Shown one piece after another: positions 7,470 through 15,800 of a stretch of DNA of 64,000 bases (its first letter is position 1; every line of letters begins with the position of its first letter). The DNA comes from Actinomycetota bacterium. Lineage in GTDB: Bacteria > Actinomycetota > Actinomycetes > S36-B12. The translations under genes and the position numbers were made by a program. The notes under the pieces were generated by a model. The model was not told where the DNA came from, made no database searches, and saw only the letters and a program-made list of their open reading frames with translations. The stretch lies in assembly GCA_016870515.1 (NCBI GenBank), contig VGBL01000004.1, forward strand, positions 1-64,000, written 5' to 3'.

Positions 7470-7717
7470 CCGTCGACGAGGGTCAGGCCGCCGACGAATT
7501 CCTCGCCCGGGGAGACCGGGCCCCGGCGGACGATCGGTGAACCACCCGTCGGATCGAGACCGTAGGCATGGGCGATCTCCTCCTCCAGTCCTCCGGCGAA
7601 GACGAGCACTCCCGCTGCCGCCATGTCGGCCACGACGGCCCGCGCCAGTGGTGCTCGCGCGTGGTACCACTCGGCCGGGTGATCGCCGACCCACTGCTGA
7701 CTGGAGTAGATGAGGCA
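7470..7717 (-). pseudogene. Decayed YCII-related (DGPF) domain gene
   Basis: Between cbs and msrA, one minus-strand frame encodes LIYSSQQWVGDHPAEWYH...MAAAGVLVFAGGLEEE...SPIVRRGPVSPGEEFVGGLTLVD. This matches the beginning and core of YCII/DGPF-family proteins (residue order LIYS, AGGL, DGPF-like, GG-LVD). No start codon exists in this frame. The GTG at 7715-7717 is one base out of frame, as if one C had been inserted directly after it. The C-terminus is also missing, since the frame runs straight into antisense of cbs. I infer a pseudogene; a sequencing error could explain the frameshift but not the truncation. Confidence 0.65.
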
Positions 7718-7736
7718 CTGCGGCTTAGCGCGCCGA

Positions 7737-8402
7737 TCAGATAGTGGGTAGCGCGATGCCCGACGCCGAGTGGCAGCGGTAGCCGTTGGGCACCTTGTAG
7801 AGGTACTGCTGGTGGTAGCCCTCGGCGTAGTAGAACGGCCAGTCGCTCGCGGGCGCGACCTGGGTCGTGATGTCGTCGTAGCCGCGGGCCTTCAGCAGTT
7901 GCGCGTAGGCCGATGCCGTGCGCTCGACCAGATCGCGCTGCTCGTCGGTCGTCCAATACATCGCGCTGCGATACTGCGTGCCGACGTCGTTGCCCTGGCG
8001 GTAGCCGCTGGTGGGGTCGTGGTTTTCCCAGAAATGCCGCAGGATGTCGTAGGTCGAGATCTCACTCTCGCGATAGGCGACGAGCACGGCCTCGGTGTGG
8101 CCGGTGCGCCCGCTGCAGACCTCCTCATAGGTCGGATGCGGGGTGTAGCCGCCCTGGTAGCCGACGGCGGAGGTGAAGACGCCGGGAAGTCGCCAGTAGA
8201 TCTCCTCCGAGCCCCAGAAGCAGCCCATGCCGAGATAGATCACCGACAGGCCGGCGGGCCACGGCTCGACCGGCAGGTTGCGGATCGGGGTGCCGAGGAC
8301 CGCATGGTCGGCGGGGATCTCGAAGGGGTACTCCGGGCGCCCGGGGAGCGCATCGTCAGGGGTGACCATGCGCGACTTGGCGGAGGAGAAGAGGAAGTCC
8401 AT
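7737..8402 (-). CDS. msrA: Peptide-methionine (S)-S-oxide reductase MsrA
   Basis: MsrA reduces methionine-S-sulfoxide in proteins. The catalytic motif GMGCFWGSE places Cys61 in the expected place, followed by GVFTSAVGYQGGYTPHPTYEEVCSGRTGHTEAV and FWENHDPTSGYRQGNDVGTQYRS, all diagnostic of the family. The 221-residue length suits a single MsrA domain with an N-terminal extension of about 50 residues. The ATG at 8402 gives the usual MDFLFSSAKSRMV start; an ATG further upstream would overlap the metB promoter. The gene is divergent from the metB-like gene and next to cbs, so it sits in a sulfur amino-acid cluster. Confidence 0.95.
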   Translation of the reverse strand: MDFLFSSAKSRMVTPDDALPGRPEYPFEIPADHAVLGTPIRNLPVEPWPAGLSVIYLGMGCFWGSEEIYWRLPGVFTSAVGYQGGYTPHPTYEEVCSGRTGHTEAVLVAYRESEISTYDILRHFWENHDPTSGYRQGNDVGTQYRSAMYWTTDEQRDLVERTASAYAQLLKARGYDDITTQVAPASDWPFYYAEGYHQQYLYKVPNGYRCHSASGIALPTI

Positions 8403-8424
8403 GGGGTGAGTATTGCCCACCTCG

Positions 8425-8430
8425 TAGGCT
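8425..8430 (+). promoter_or_regulatory. Leaderless -10 box (TAGGCT) for metB-like gene
   Basis: TAGGCT ends 6 nt before ATG 8437; no ribosome-binding site fits in the gap. Confidence 0.55.
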
Positions 8431-8436
8431 CGTGCC

Positions 8437-9591
8437 ATGACGACGTGGGAGACGGCAGGCTTCGAGACCCGAGCAATCCATGCCGGGCAGGAGCCCGATC
8501 CGCAGACCGGTGCTGTCGTGCCGCCCGTCTACCAGGTGTCGACCTATGCCCAGGACGGCGTGGGTGGACTGCGCGGCGGCTACGACTACTCCCGCAGCGG
8601 CAACCCCACGCGCACGGCGCTGGAGGAGTGCATGGCCTCGCTTGAGGGTGGTGCTCGCGGACTCGCCTTCGCCTCCGGCCTCGCCGCCGAGGACACGCTG
8701 CTGCGCACGGTCTGCGCGCCCGGCTCGCACGCGATCATCGGCAACGATGCCTACGGCGGCACCTACCGCCTCTTCGCCCGCGTCGCCGAGCCGTGGGGCC
8801 TGGAGCACACGCCCGTCGATCTCACCGACATCGATGCGGTACGTCGCGCCATCCGACCTGGCAGCACCCGCGTGGTCTGGGCCGAGACGCCGACCAACCC
8901 GCTGCTTACCGTCGTCGACATCGCCGCTCTCGCCGAGATGGCCCATGAGGCGGGGGCTCTTCTCGTCATCGACAACACCTTTGCCTCGCCCTACCTCCAG
9001 CAGCCGCTGGCTCTGGGCGCCGACGTCGTCGTGCACTCCACGACGAAGTACCTCGGTGGGCACAGCGACGTCATCGGGGGCGCGCTCGTCGTCGCCGATG
9101 CCGAGATCGGCGATCGGCTCGCCTACTTCCAAAACGCGATGGGCTCGGTGCCGGGGCCATGGGATTCGTGGCTGGTGCTGCGCGGTATCAAGACCCTCGG
9201 CGTGCGCATGGATCGGCACTGCGCCAATGCGCGGGCGATCGTGGAGTTGCTCACGGCACACCCGCGCGTGACCGAGGTCTTCTACCCGGGCCTGCCGACG
9301 CAGCGCGGTCACGAGGTCGCCGCCCGCCAGATGCGCGACTTCGGCGGCATGGTGTCCTTCCGCGTCGCCGGCGGCGAGCAGGAGGCCGTCGTCATCTGCG
9401 GGCGGACCAAGGTCTTCACCCTGGGCGAGTCCCTCGGCGGGGTGGAGTCGCTCATCGAGCATCCCGGGCGGATGACCCATGCGTCGGCCGCGGGCAGCCC
9501 GCTCGAGGTGCCCGCCGATCTCGTACGCCTGTCCGTCGGCATCGAAACAGTCGATGACCTCGTCGCCGACCTCAAGGCCGCGCTCGGATGA
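8437..9591 (+). CDS. metB: Cystathionine gamma-synthase or gamma-lyase (MetB-type PLP enzyme)
   Basis: This 384-residue enzyme belongs to the Cys/Met metabolism PLP family. The PLP lysine is Lys204 in HSTTKYLGGHSD; YDYSRSGNPTR (residues 49-59) is the family's substrate and cofactor region, and ETPTNP binds the cofactor. In actinobacteria the homologue beside cbs is metB (Rv1079). It may make cystathionine from O-acylhomoserine, or act as gamma-lyase in reverse transsulfuration with CBS. Sequence motifs alone do not separate the two. It overlaps the amidase gene by 4 bases (ATGA), indicating a shared transcript. Confidence 0.93.
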   Translation: MTTWETAGFETRAIHAGQEPDPQTGAVVPPVYQVSTYAQDGVGGLRGGYDYSRSGNPTRTALEECMASLEGGARGLAFASGLAAEDTLLRTVCAPGSHAIIGNDAYGGTYRLFARVAEPWGLEHTPVDLTDIDAVRRAIRPGSTRVVWAETPTNPLLTVVDIAALAEMAHEAGALLVIDNTFASPYLQQPLALGADVVVHSTTKYLGGHSDVIGGALVVADAEIGDRLAYFQNAMGSVPGPWDSWLVLRGIKTLGVRMDRHCANARAIVELLTAHPRVTEVFYPGLPTQRGHEVAARQMRDFGGMVSFRVAGGEQEAVVICGRTKVFTLGESLGGVESLIEHPGRMTHASAAGSPLEVPADLVRLSVGIETVDDLVADLKAALG

Positions 9592-10964
9592 CCGCCACCT
9601 CGATTGCCACGGCAGCGTCGACTGCCGCCGACGTGCGCGCGGGTCGGCGTACCGCCGTCGACGAGGTGACGGCATCGCTGGAACGCATCGCCGAGCGAGA
9701 CAACGAGATCGAGGCATTCCAGGTGGTCCGCGGCCAGCGTGCCCTCGCGGAAGCCGCCGCGGTCGATGCGCGGCCTGATCGTGCCAACCTTCCGCTCGCC
9801 GGCGTGCCGATCGCGATCAAGGACAACGTGCCAGTGGCCGGTGAGCCCATGCGCGTCGGGTCGGCGGCGACCAGTGCCGCACCCCAGTCGGCCGACCACA
9901 CGATCGTGTCGCGCATCCGCGCCGCGGGGGGAGTGGCCGTCGGGCTCACGCGCGTGCCCGAGCTCTGCGTCTACGGTGCCACCGACTCCGTCTACGGTGT
10001 GACGCGCAATCCATGGAACCTCGGGCGCACGCCGGGCGGATCCAGCGGCGGCTCAGCAGCCGCGGTCGCCGCGGGCATGGTGCCGATCGCTCACGGCAAC
10101 GACGGCATGGGCAGCGTGCGCATCCCCGCGGCGTGCACCGGCCTGGTCGGCATCAAGCCCGGGCTGGGCGTCGTGCCGGCCGAGCTCGGCGAGACCGACT
10201 GGTACGGCCTGTCCGAGAACGGCGCGCTGGCCACGACGACCGAGGATGCGGCTCTGCTGCTCTCGGTGATGGCCGACGACCCTGCGCTCGCGGCCGTGTC
10301 GCCACCTGATCAGCGCCTGCGCATCGCGCTGTCCTTGCGTCCGCCGGTCACCGGTGTCACCCTCGATCCGTCGTTTGCCGCGGCTGCCGAATCCGCTGCC
10401 GCGATCTTGCGATCGGCCGGTCACGACGTGCGCCGGGCCGAACCGGTCTCGGTCACCGACTCGGCGGGCAACGCCGCGGCGATCGCCGGGCTCGTGCGCT
10501 GGTTCGCCGGTACCGCGGCCGACGCCGATGCCGTTGCCGACCCGTCGTCTCTTGAGCCGCGCGTGCGCCGTCATGCGCGCCTGGGGCGCTGGGTGCGCAA
10601 GACGCCGCTCATGAGCCAGCGGCTGCGCGACTCGTGGATCGCGCACGCCAACGCGTTCTTCGCGGAGTACGACGTGCTCATCACTCCCGCCCTCGCCCGT
10701 CCGCCGATCCAGTCACGCCGCTGGCACGACGGCGGCTGGGGCATGACGATGCTGTCGAATATCCGCTACGCGCCCTATGCCGCGCCGTGGAACGTCGCCC
10801 AGTTGCCCGCGATCGTCGTGCCGATGGGCGTGCACCCAGAGGCCGGCACCCCCGTGGCCGCGCAGATCGTCACGCGTCGCGGCGGGGAGTCGCTGCTGCT
10901 CGGCATCGCGTCGGCTATCGAGTCCGCGCGGCCGTGGCAGCGCGTGGCCCCCGCCTACGCCTGA
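9588..10964 (+). CDS. Amidase signature family hydrolase
   Basis: The protein (458 residues) carries the amidase-signature core: Lys78 in AIKDN, the Gly/Ser-rich loop GGSSGGS (residues 150-156, cis-Ser 152/153), and the nucleophile Ser176 in [12 protein letters not shown]. The usual GGGS is GMGS here, a mild deviation. Known members hydrolyse amide bonds of small molecules, peptides or misacylated tRNA. The lack of gatC/gatB nearby and a short C-terminal domain argue against GatA. The start overlaps the metB-like stop by 4 bases, so it is probably expressed with the sulfur amino-acid genes, though a functional link is not evident. Confidence 0.9.
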   Translation: MTATSIATAASTAADVRAGRRTAVDEVTASLERIAERDNEIEAFQVVRGQRALAEAAAVDARPDRANLPLAGVPIAIKDNVPVAGEPMRVGSAATSAAPQSADHTIVSRIRAAGGVAVGLTRVPELCVYGATDSVYGVTRNPWNLGRTPGGSSGGSAAAVAAGMVPIAHGNDGMGSVRIPAACTGLVGIKPGLGVVPAELGETDWYGLSENGALATTTEDAALLLSVMADDPALAAVSPPDQRLRIALSLRPPVTGVTLDPSFAAAAESAAAILRSAGHDVRRAEPVSVTDSAGNAAAIAGLVRWFAGTAADADAVADPSSLEPRVRRHARLGRWVRKTPLMSQRLRDSWIAHANAFFAEYDVLITPALARPPIQSRRWHDGGWGMTMLSNIRYAPYAAPWNVAQLPAIVVPMGVHPEAGTPVAAQIVTRRGGESLLLGIASAIESARPWQRVAPAYA

Positions 10965-11042
10965 GCGGGCCCATCCGACTTCTCCCACGGTGGTGCGGCC
11001 GGGGCTGCGGCACGTCCGGTTGCCCCCATGTGCGCCACTCAT

Positions 11043-11069
11043 CGACAACTAAGCGCCCACTAGTTGTCG
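11043..11069. terminator. Perfect 9-bp inverted repeat between convergent genes
   Basis: CGACAACTA at 11043-11051 is the exact reverse complement of TAGTTGTCG at 11061-11069, with a 9-base loop. It lies in the gap between the convergent amidase and MFS genes, so it could terminate both transcripts. There is no T-run, so it is at best an atypical terminator. Confidence 0.4.
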
Positions 11070-11083
11070 TTCGCTGGCGCTCA

Positions 11084-12337
11084 CTACACCTGAGCGGGCT
11101 TGCGCAGCGTCTCTGGCATGAAGAGCACGAAGACGAGCGCGGTGGCCGAGATGGCCGCGCCGAAGGCAAAGGCCCAGTCGAAGCCGTAGAGGTCCAGAAG
11201 CAGTCCGCCGATAAGCGGGCCGACGACGGCGCCGAAGTCCGAGACCATCTGGTAGGCCGCCACGACGCTGCCGCCTTGGCGACCGCCCATGATGTCGCCG
11301 ACGACGGCCGAGGGCGCCGACCCCAGGAACGCCGTGGCGACACCGAGCACGGCCATGCTGAGGAAGAACACCGTGACGGCCAGCGTCGTCGAGGCCGTTG
11401 CCAGGTCGTCGGCAACGAGAATCGCCATGCCGATCACGCTGGCGACACTGCCGATGATCATCGCCGGGCGCCGACCGCGCAGGTCGGTGAGGCGTCCGGC
11501 CGGAAGCAGCAGAATCGCCTGCACGACGGCGGCGACGAGGAACGCCCATCCCGACAGGCTTGGGCCCTGACGCAGTGCCTCCACGACGAACAGCGGGATC
11601 AGCGCTGAGCGCAGTCCGAACGCTGTCAGTCCCGACGAGAGGTTGACCGCGAGCGCGGCGCGATAGGCGCGGGTGCCCAGGGCCTGCTTCAACTCGGTCC
11701 AGCCGCTGACCTTCACGTCGTCGCCAGCCTCGGACTTCTCCACCGACTCCTCGCGCGCGGTGATCCGCTGGGGGGAGAGGAAGACGAGCGCGACGACCGT
11801 GGCGATCGCCAGTGTGCCGGCGTAGAAGAAGAAGGGTGCGCGGATCGAGATGGCGAGCACGAGGCCGCCGATCGCCGGACCGCTCACGCCACCGATGAGG
11901 AAGCCGCCCTGCCACGCCGCGGCCGCCCGGCCGCGCAGGTCGGCCGATACCACGCGCAGGAGCAGGGCCATCGCCGAGACGGTGAACATTGCCGAGCCGA
12001 TGCCGCCGATCCCGCGCAGGACGAGCAGCTGCACGTAGCTCTGCGACAGGCCCGCGAAGAGGCTCGAGACCGCGACGATGCCCAGCCCGGTCGCCAGCAC
12101 GCCGCGCTCGCCGAACCTGTTGGTCCAGGCGCCAGCAAGCGGGGACGACACGAAGCGCATGAGGGCAAACGCCGAGACGACGGTGGATGCGGCCAGGGCG
12201 GAGACACCGAACGAGTCCGCGAAGATCGGGATCGAGGGGATGACGATGCCGAAGCCGAGGGCGACGAAGAAGGCGATGCTGGCCAGGACAGCAACTTCGA
12301 TAGGCAGGTCACGCAGGAGCGGGACCCGTTGACGCAC
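11084..12337 (-). CDS. MFS transporter, drug-efflux-like, 12 helices
   Basis: About twelve hydrophobic helices in 417 residues make this a major facilitator superfamily permease. A RFGERG loop follows helix 2 and RLTDLRGRRPAMIIG follows helix 8, the canonical repeated MFS loop. The overall similarity to DHA1-type multidrug or sugar exporters is by impression only, and the substrate is unknown. GTG 12337 is chosen because TAGGCT ends 8 nt upstream and because the longer frame upstream would encode an unlike, Arg/Ala-rich extension over the neighbouring gene. Confidence 0.9.
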   Translation of the reverse strand: MRQRVPLLRDLPIEVAVLASIAFFVALGFGIVIPSIPIFADSFGVSALAASTVVSAFALMRFVSSPLAGAWTNRFGERGVLATGLGIVAVSSLFAGLSQSYVQLLVLRGIGGIGSAMFTVSAMALLLRVVSADLRGRAAAAWQGGFLIGGVSGPAIGGLVLAISIRAPFFFYAGTLAIATVVALVFLSPQRITAREESVEKSEAGDDVKVSGWTELKQALGTRAYRAALAVNLSSGLTAFGLRSALIPLFVVEALRQGPSLSGWAFLVAAVVQAILLLPAGRLTDLRGRRPAMIIGSVASVIGMAILVADDLATASTTLAVTVFFLSMAVLGVATAFLGSAPSAVVGDIMGGRQGGSVVAAYQMVSDFGAVVGPLIGGLLLDLYGFDWAFAFGAAISATALVFVLFMPETLRKPAQV

Positions 12338-12345
12338 GATGGGGG

Positions 12346-12351
12346 AGCCTA
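12346..12351 (-). promoter_or_regulatory. Leaderless -10 box (TAGGCT) for MFS transporter
   Basis: On the minus strand TAGGCT ends 8 nt before GTG 12337. Confidence 0.5.
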
Positions 12352-12362
12352 CGCTGCGAGCA

Positions 12363-14318
12363 TCAGGCCGAGCGCCGCCGCCCCGTGCGTGCGCGCACGT
12401 AGTCGGTGACGACGTAGTCGCCGAGCCGATTGCCGTCGGTCGCGAAGACGCGGCCGCCGTTGCGCCGGGCCATCGCATCGAGGAACTGCTCCAGGCGCGG
12501 ATCGTCGCCGAGCCGGAACCACGAGATGGGTACGCCGCGCCGCGTCAGGCGATCAACCTCGGCGACGGTCAGGGAGATCGTCTCGCGGTCGGGCGGCCAG
12601 TTGAACCACCAGTCACCGTCCGGGAGCAGATGTGCGGTCGGCTCTCCGTCGGTGACGACAAGACAGACAGGCTCGGCATCGCGATGCCGGTCGAGGAACC
12701 GTCCGGCCAGGATCAGCGCGTGGTGGAGGTTAGTGCCCTGGATACTGGCCGCGTCGAGATCGGGGAGCTCGTCGGCCGACACCACCCGCGCGAGATTGGC
12801 GAAGGTGATGACCCGCAGCGCATCGAGCGGGAACGCCGTCGACGCGAGCGCCTGCAGCGCCAGCGCCGTGGTCTTGGCGGCTCTCCACGTGTCATTCATC
12901 ACCATCGAGAACGACTGGTCGACGAGCAGCACCACGGCCGCGCGCGTGCGGGTCTCGGTCTCGCGCACCTCGAAGTCGTCGGGGGCCAGTTGAAGACGGC
13001 CCGCCGATCCCTCTGAGAGGTGCCGTCGCGCGGCATTGCCGATGGTGCGCACGACGTCGAGCGGCTGCTCGTCGCCGAACTCCCAGGCGCGCGTCTGCCC
13101 GGTGAATTCCCCGGCCGCGCCCGTGTCGTGGATGTCGTGGTCGCCGCGCGGCCCAGCCTCGAGGTCGGTGAAGACCCGCCGCAGCGCGGTGCGGCCGATG
13201 CGGCGGATGGCCTTCGGGGTGAGTTCCATGCGGTCGGTGAGGTAGCCCTGCTCGCGCAGCTGGCGTTCGATCTCGCGCAGGCGCTCAATGTCGTCGACGG
13301 CCTGGCGGCCCAGGGCGCGGCGTACGGCCTCCTCGTCGATGTCGTCGAGCGTCGCCCCCGGATAGGACTGGCCGAGCTGAGAGTCGAGCGCGTCGAGGTC
13401 GGCGAGCTCGGCGAGCGCCTCGGTAGCATCGGGCAGGCTGAGCCCGCGCTCGCCCTGCAGGCGCTGGCGGCCGTTCCACGGAAGGTCGGGCCGCAGCGCC
13501 CGCAGGTTGTCCTGCAACTGCGCCATCTCGGCGGCGAGGTCCATGTCCTGCCACGCCTGCGCCATGAGCTCGGCGAGCTCCTCGCGCTGCTCGGGGGTCA
13601 TCGAGTCGAGCATGCGCTGCATGGCTGCCGCCCGCCTTGCCAGGTCATCGAGCAACTGCTCGAAGGACTCGGGGCGGTCGGGGAAGAAGTCCCCGTGCTT
13701 ATCCATGAACTCCTCGAAGTCCTCCGAGACGTCCTCGCCGCGGCGGTGTTTATCGAGCATCGAGTTGAGGTCGGAGAGCATGTCCTTGAGGGCCTGCTGG
13801 CTCTCCGGCGACATCGGATTCTGCATGGCCTGCGACATGTTCTTGAACTGCTGGTCGAGGACGTCGCGCCGCAGCATCTCGCGGATCTCGTCGTAGGCCG
13901 CGCGCGCCTCGGGTGAGCGCCAGTCGTAGTCGGCGAGCTCGCGCACGGCCCGTGAGGTGTCGTCGGGCAGCATGTCGAGCATCGACTCGCGGAAGCGTGC
14001 ATCGTCGGAGGGATCGGGGAACAGCGCGGACTTCTCGAGCTCGAGCGCCTCGTCGAGTTTGTCGCGCACCCTCTCTAGCAGGCCGTCGAGCCGGCCGCTC
14101 TTTTGGAGCTCGCGGCGGCGCTGCTGGATGCGCCGGCGCAGGTCGTCGAGGCCGCGCATGCTGTCGGCGCCTTGCCGCAGCAGATCACGGAGCGCGTCAC
14201 GCACGGAACTGCCGTCGAGGATGCGGTCGGCTAGCGCATCGACCGCCCCGGCAGCATCGACCGGCTCGGCGAGCGGGTCGGGGCCGCCGTGGAAGGCGCC
14301 GTAGCGGTAGCGGGTCAC
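12363..14318 (-). CDS. vWA-domain protein with long charged helical region, partner of MoxR-type ATPase
   Basis: The 651-residue protein has a long charged, helix-rich region (residues 40-380, with repeated LSDLNSMLDKHRRGEDV and QLLDDLARRAAAMQRML type heptads) and a C-terminal von Willebrand A domain. The MIDAS motif is DQSFS, Asp467-Ser469-Ser471, followed by a conserved QGTNLHHAL Thr region and TDGEP. It starts with GTG overlapping the stop of the upstream AAA+ ATPase gene by 4 bases. MoxR/vWA pairs act as chaperone-like systems that insert metals or remodel proteins; ChlI/ChlD is a distant cousin. The client protein is not encoded next to the pair. Confidence 0.88.
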   Translation of the reverse strand: MTRYRYGAFHGGPDPLAEPVDAAGAVDALADRILDGSSVRDALRDLLRQGADSMRGLDDLRRRIQQRRRELQKSGRLDGLLERVRDKLDEALELEKSALFPDPSDDARFRESMLDMLPDDTSRAVRELADYDWRSPEARAAYDEIREMLRRDVLDQQFKNMSQAMQNPMSPESQQALKDMLSDLNSMLDKHRRGEDVSEDFEEFMDKHGDFFPDRPESFEQLLDDLARRAAAMQRMLDSMTPEQREELAELMAQAWQDMDLAAEMAQLQDNLRALRPDLPWNGRQRLQGERGLSLPDATEALAELADLDALDSQLGQSYPGATLDDIDEEAVRRALGRQAVDDIERLREIERQLREQGYLTDRMELTPKAIRRIGRTALRRVFTDLEAGPRGDHDIHDTGAAGEFTGQTRAWEFGDEQPLDVVRTIGNAARRHLSEGSAGRLQLAPDDFEVRETETRTRAAVVLLVDQSFSMVMNDTWRAAKTTALALQALASTAFPLDALRVITFANLARVVSADELPDLDAASIQGTNLHHALILAGRFLDRHRDAEPVCLVVTDGEPTAHLLPDGDWWFNWPPDRETISLTVAEVDRLTRRGVPISWFRLGDDPRLEQFLDAMARRNGGRVFATDGNRLGDYVVTDYVRARTGRRRSA

Positions 14319-15772
14319 TGCTCTGCGGTCACCGCATAGGTGATGAGGCCGTCCGCCTCATCCTTGTCGATGCGACGGGTGAGCCACAGGCCCTCCAGGG
14401 CCATCTCCACGCACGCGGCCGCGATGCCGGCGGTCGGCTCGGCGTCGGGCCCCTCCAGGGCGACGACCAGTCGGCCGAGCCCTTCGAACTGGCCGCCGGA
14501 GGCGAGGACGTTGGGTCCGGGCACGAGGTCGCCGGTCTCGATGGCGCCGCCCTCGTCGAGCACCGTGATGAGAGGTGCGAGATCGAATCCGCCGAGGTGC
14601 TTGCGGTAGGTCTCGGCCACCGCCTTGCGTGACAGGTGCACGAGCACCTCGTCCTCGCGGCCCTCCTCGCTTACCTCGAACTCGACCTTGCCGCGCAGCG
14701 TTGGCACGACACCGGCAAGGTCGCCGACGCGTGCCACGGCGAAGTCGCCGGTGATCGCCGCGCGCCGAAGCGCTGCACCGGCGAGGGCCTCTGCCGATGC
14801 GATGGCGAAGCGCGCGGAGACGCCGCTGCGCTGGTCGACGGCGCCGGACTCGCGCACAAGTCGGGTGAAGCGAGCGACGACCTCCATCAGGTGGCGCGGT
14901 ACGACCGCGACAAGGTCGGCCTCCTGGGCGATGAGGTCGATCTCGTGCTGCACGTCGTAGGGGTAGTGGGTGGAGATCTCCGCACCGAAACGGTCCTTCA
15001 TCGGGGTGATGATGCGGCCGCGGTTGGTGTAGTCCTCGGGGTTGGCGCTCGCCATGACCAGTAGGTCCAGGGGCAGGCGCAGGGTGTAGCCGCGCACCTG
15101 GATGTCGCGCTCCTCGAGCACGTTGAGCAGGGCCACCTGGATGCGCTCGGCGAGGTCGGGCAGCTCGTTGATGGCGAAGATGCCGCGATTGGTGCGCGGC
15201 ACGAGGCCGAAGTGGATGGTCTCCGGATCGCCGAGCGTGCGGCCTTCGGCCACCTTGACCGGATCGACGTCGCCGATGAGATCGCCCACCGACGTGTCGG
15301 GCGTCGCGAGCTTCTCGCCGTAGCGCTCGCTGCGGTGCTTCCAGGCGACGGGTGTGTCATCGCCGCGCTTGGCGACGAGGCGGCGTCCGTAGGCGCTGAC
15401 CGGAGCCAGCGGATCATCGTTCACCTCAGACCCCTCAACGATGGGCATCCACTCGTCGAGCAGGGTGATGAGCGTGCGGATCAGTCGCGTCTTGCCCTGG
15501 CCGCGCTCGCCGAGCAGCACGACGTCGTGGCCCGCGAGGAGTGCCCGCTCCAGTTGCGGCAGCACCGTGTCGTCGAAGCCCACGATCCCCGGGAACGTCG
15601 GCTCGCCCGCCGACAGCCGTGCCTGGAGGTTGGCGCGGATCTCCTCCTTCACGGTGCGCGACTCGTAGCCCGAGGCGCGCAGGGCGCCGAGGGTGCGGGG
15701 GAGACCGACGGGGGCGGCTTGGCCGCCCCACCGGGCTCGGTCGACAGGGGCGGGGGGCGTCGTAGCGCTCAT
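14315..15772 (-). CDS. MoxR-type/magnesium-chelatase-like AAA+ ATPase
   Basis: The 485-residue protein carries a Walker A motif GERGQGKT at residues 88-95, then an AINELPDL Walker B-like segment and a MASANPEDYTNRGRIITPMKDRFG sensor region. This order is seen in MoxR and ChlI-type AAA+ ATPases. It is paired with the vWA protein downstream by a 4-base GTGA overlap. The first 40 residues are Pro/Ala-rich. ATG 15772 is supported by TACGGT 6 nt upstream. An extended upstream frame exists but would be antisense to the FIST gene. Probable role: ATP-driven remodelling of an unknown target together with the vWA partner. Confidence 0.9.
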   Translation of the reverse strand: MSATTPPAPVDRARWGGQAAPVGLPRTLGALRASGYESRTVKEEIRANLQARLSAGEPTFPGIVGFDDTVLPQLERALLAGHDVVLLGERGQGKTRLIRTLITLLDEWMPIVEGSEVNDDPLAPVSAYGRRLVAKRGDDTPVAWKHRSERYGEKLATPDTSVGDLIGDVDPVKVAEGRTLGDPETIHFGLVPRTNRGIFAINELPDLAERIQVALLNVLEERDIQVRGYTLRLPLDLLVMASANPEDYTNRGRIITPMKDRFGAEISTHYPYDVQHEIDLIAQEADLVAVVPRHLMEVVARFTRLVRESGAVDQRSGVSARFAIASAEALAGAALRRAAITGDFAVARVGDLAGVVPTLRGKVEFEVSEEGREDEVLVHLSRKAVAETYRKHLGGFDLAPLITVLDEGGAIETGDLVPGPNVLASGGQFEGLGRLVVALEGPDAEPTAGIAAACVEMALEGLWLTRRIDKDEADGLITYAVTAEQ

Positions 15773-15778
15773 GCCCCG

Positions 15779-15784
15779 ACCGTA
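15779..15784 (-). promoter_or_regulatory. Leaderless -10 box (TACGGT) for MoxR-type ATPase
   Basis: On the minus strand TACGGT ends 6 nt before ATG 15772, at the divergent start region with the FIST gene. Confidence 0.5.
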
Positions 15785-15800
15785 CGTCAGGATGGGGATC

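Noticed and set aside
8356-9717. 453-codon minus-strand frame opposite the metB-like gene
   Set aside because: Shadow frame of a conserved PLP enzyme; no recognisable protein features.
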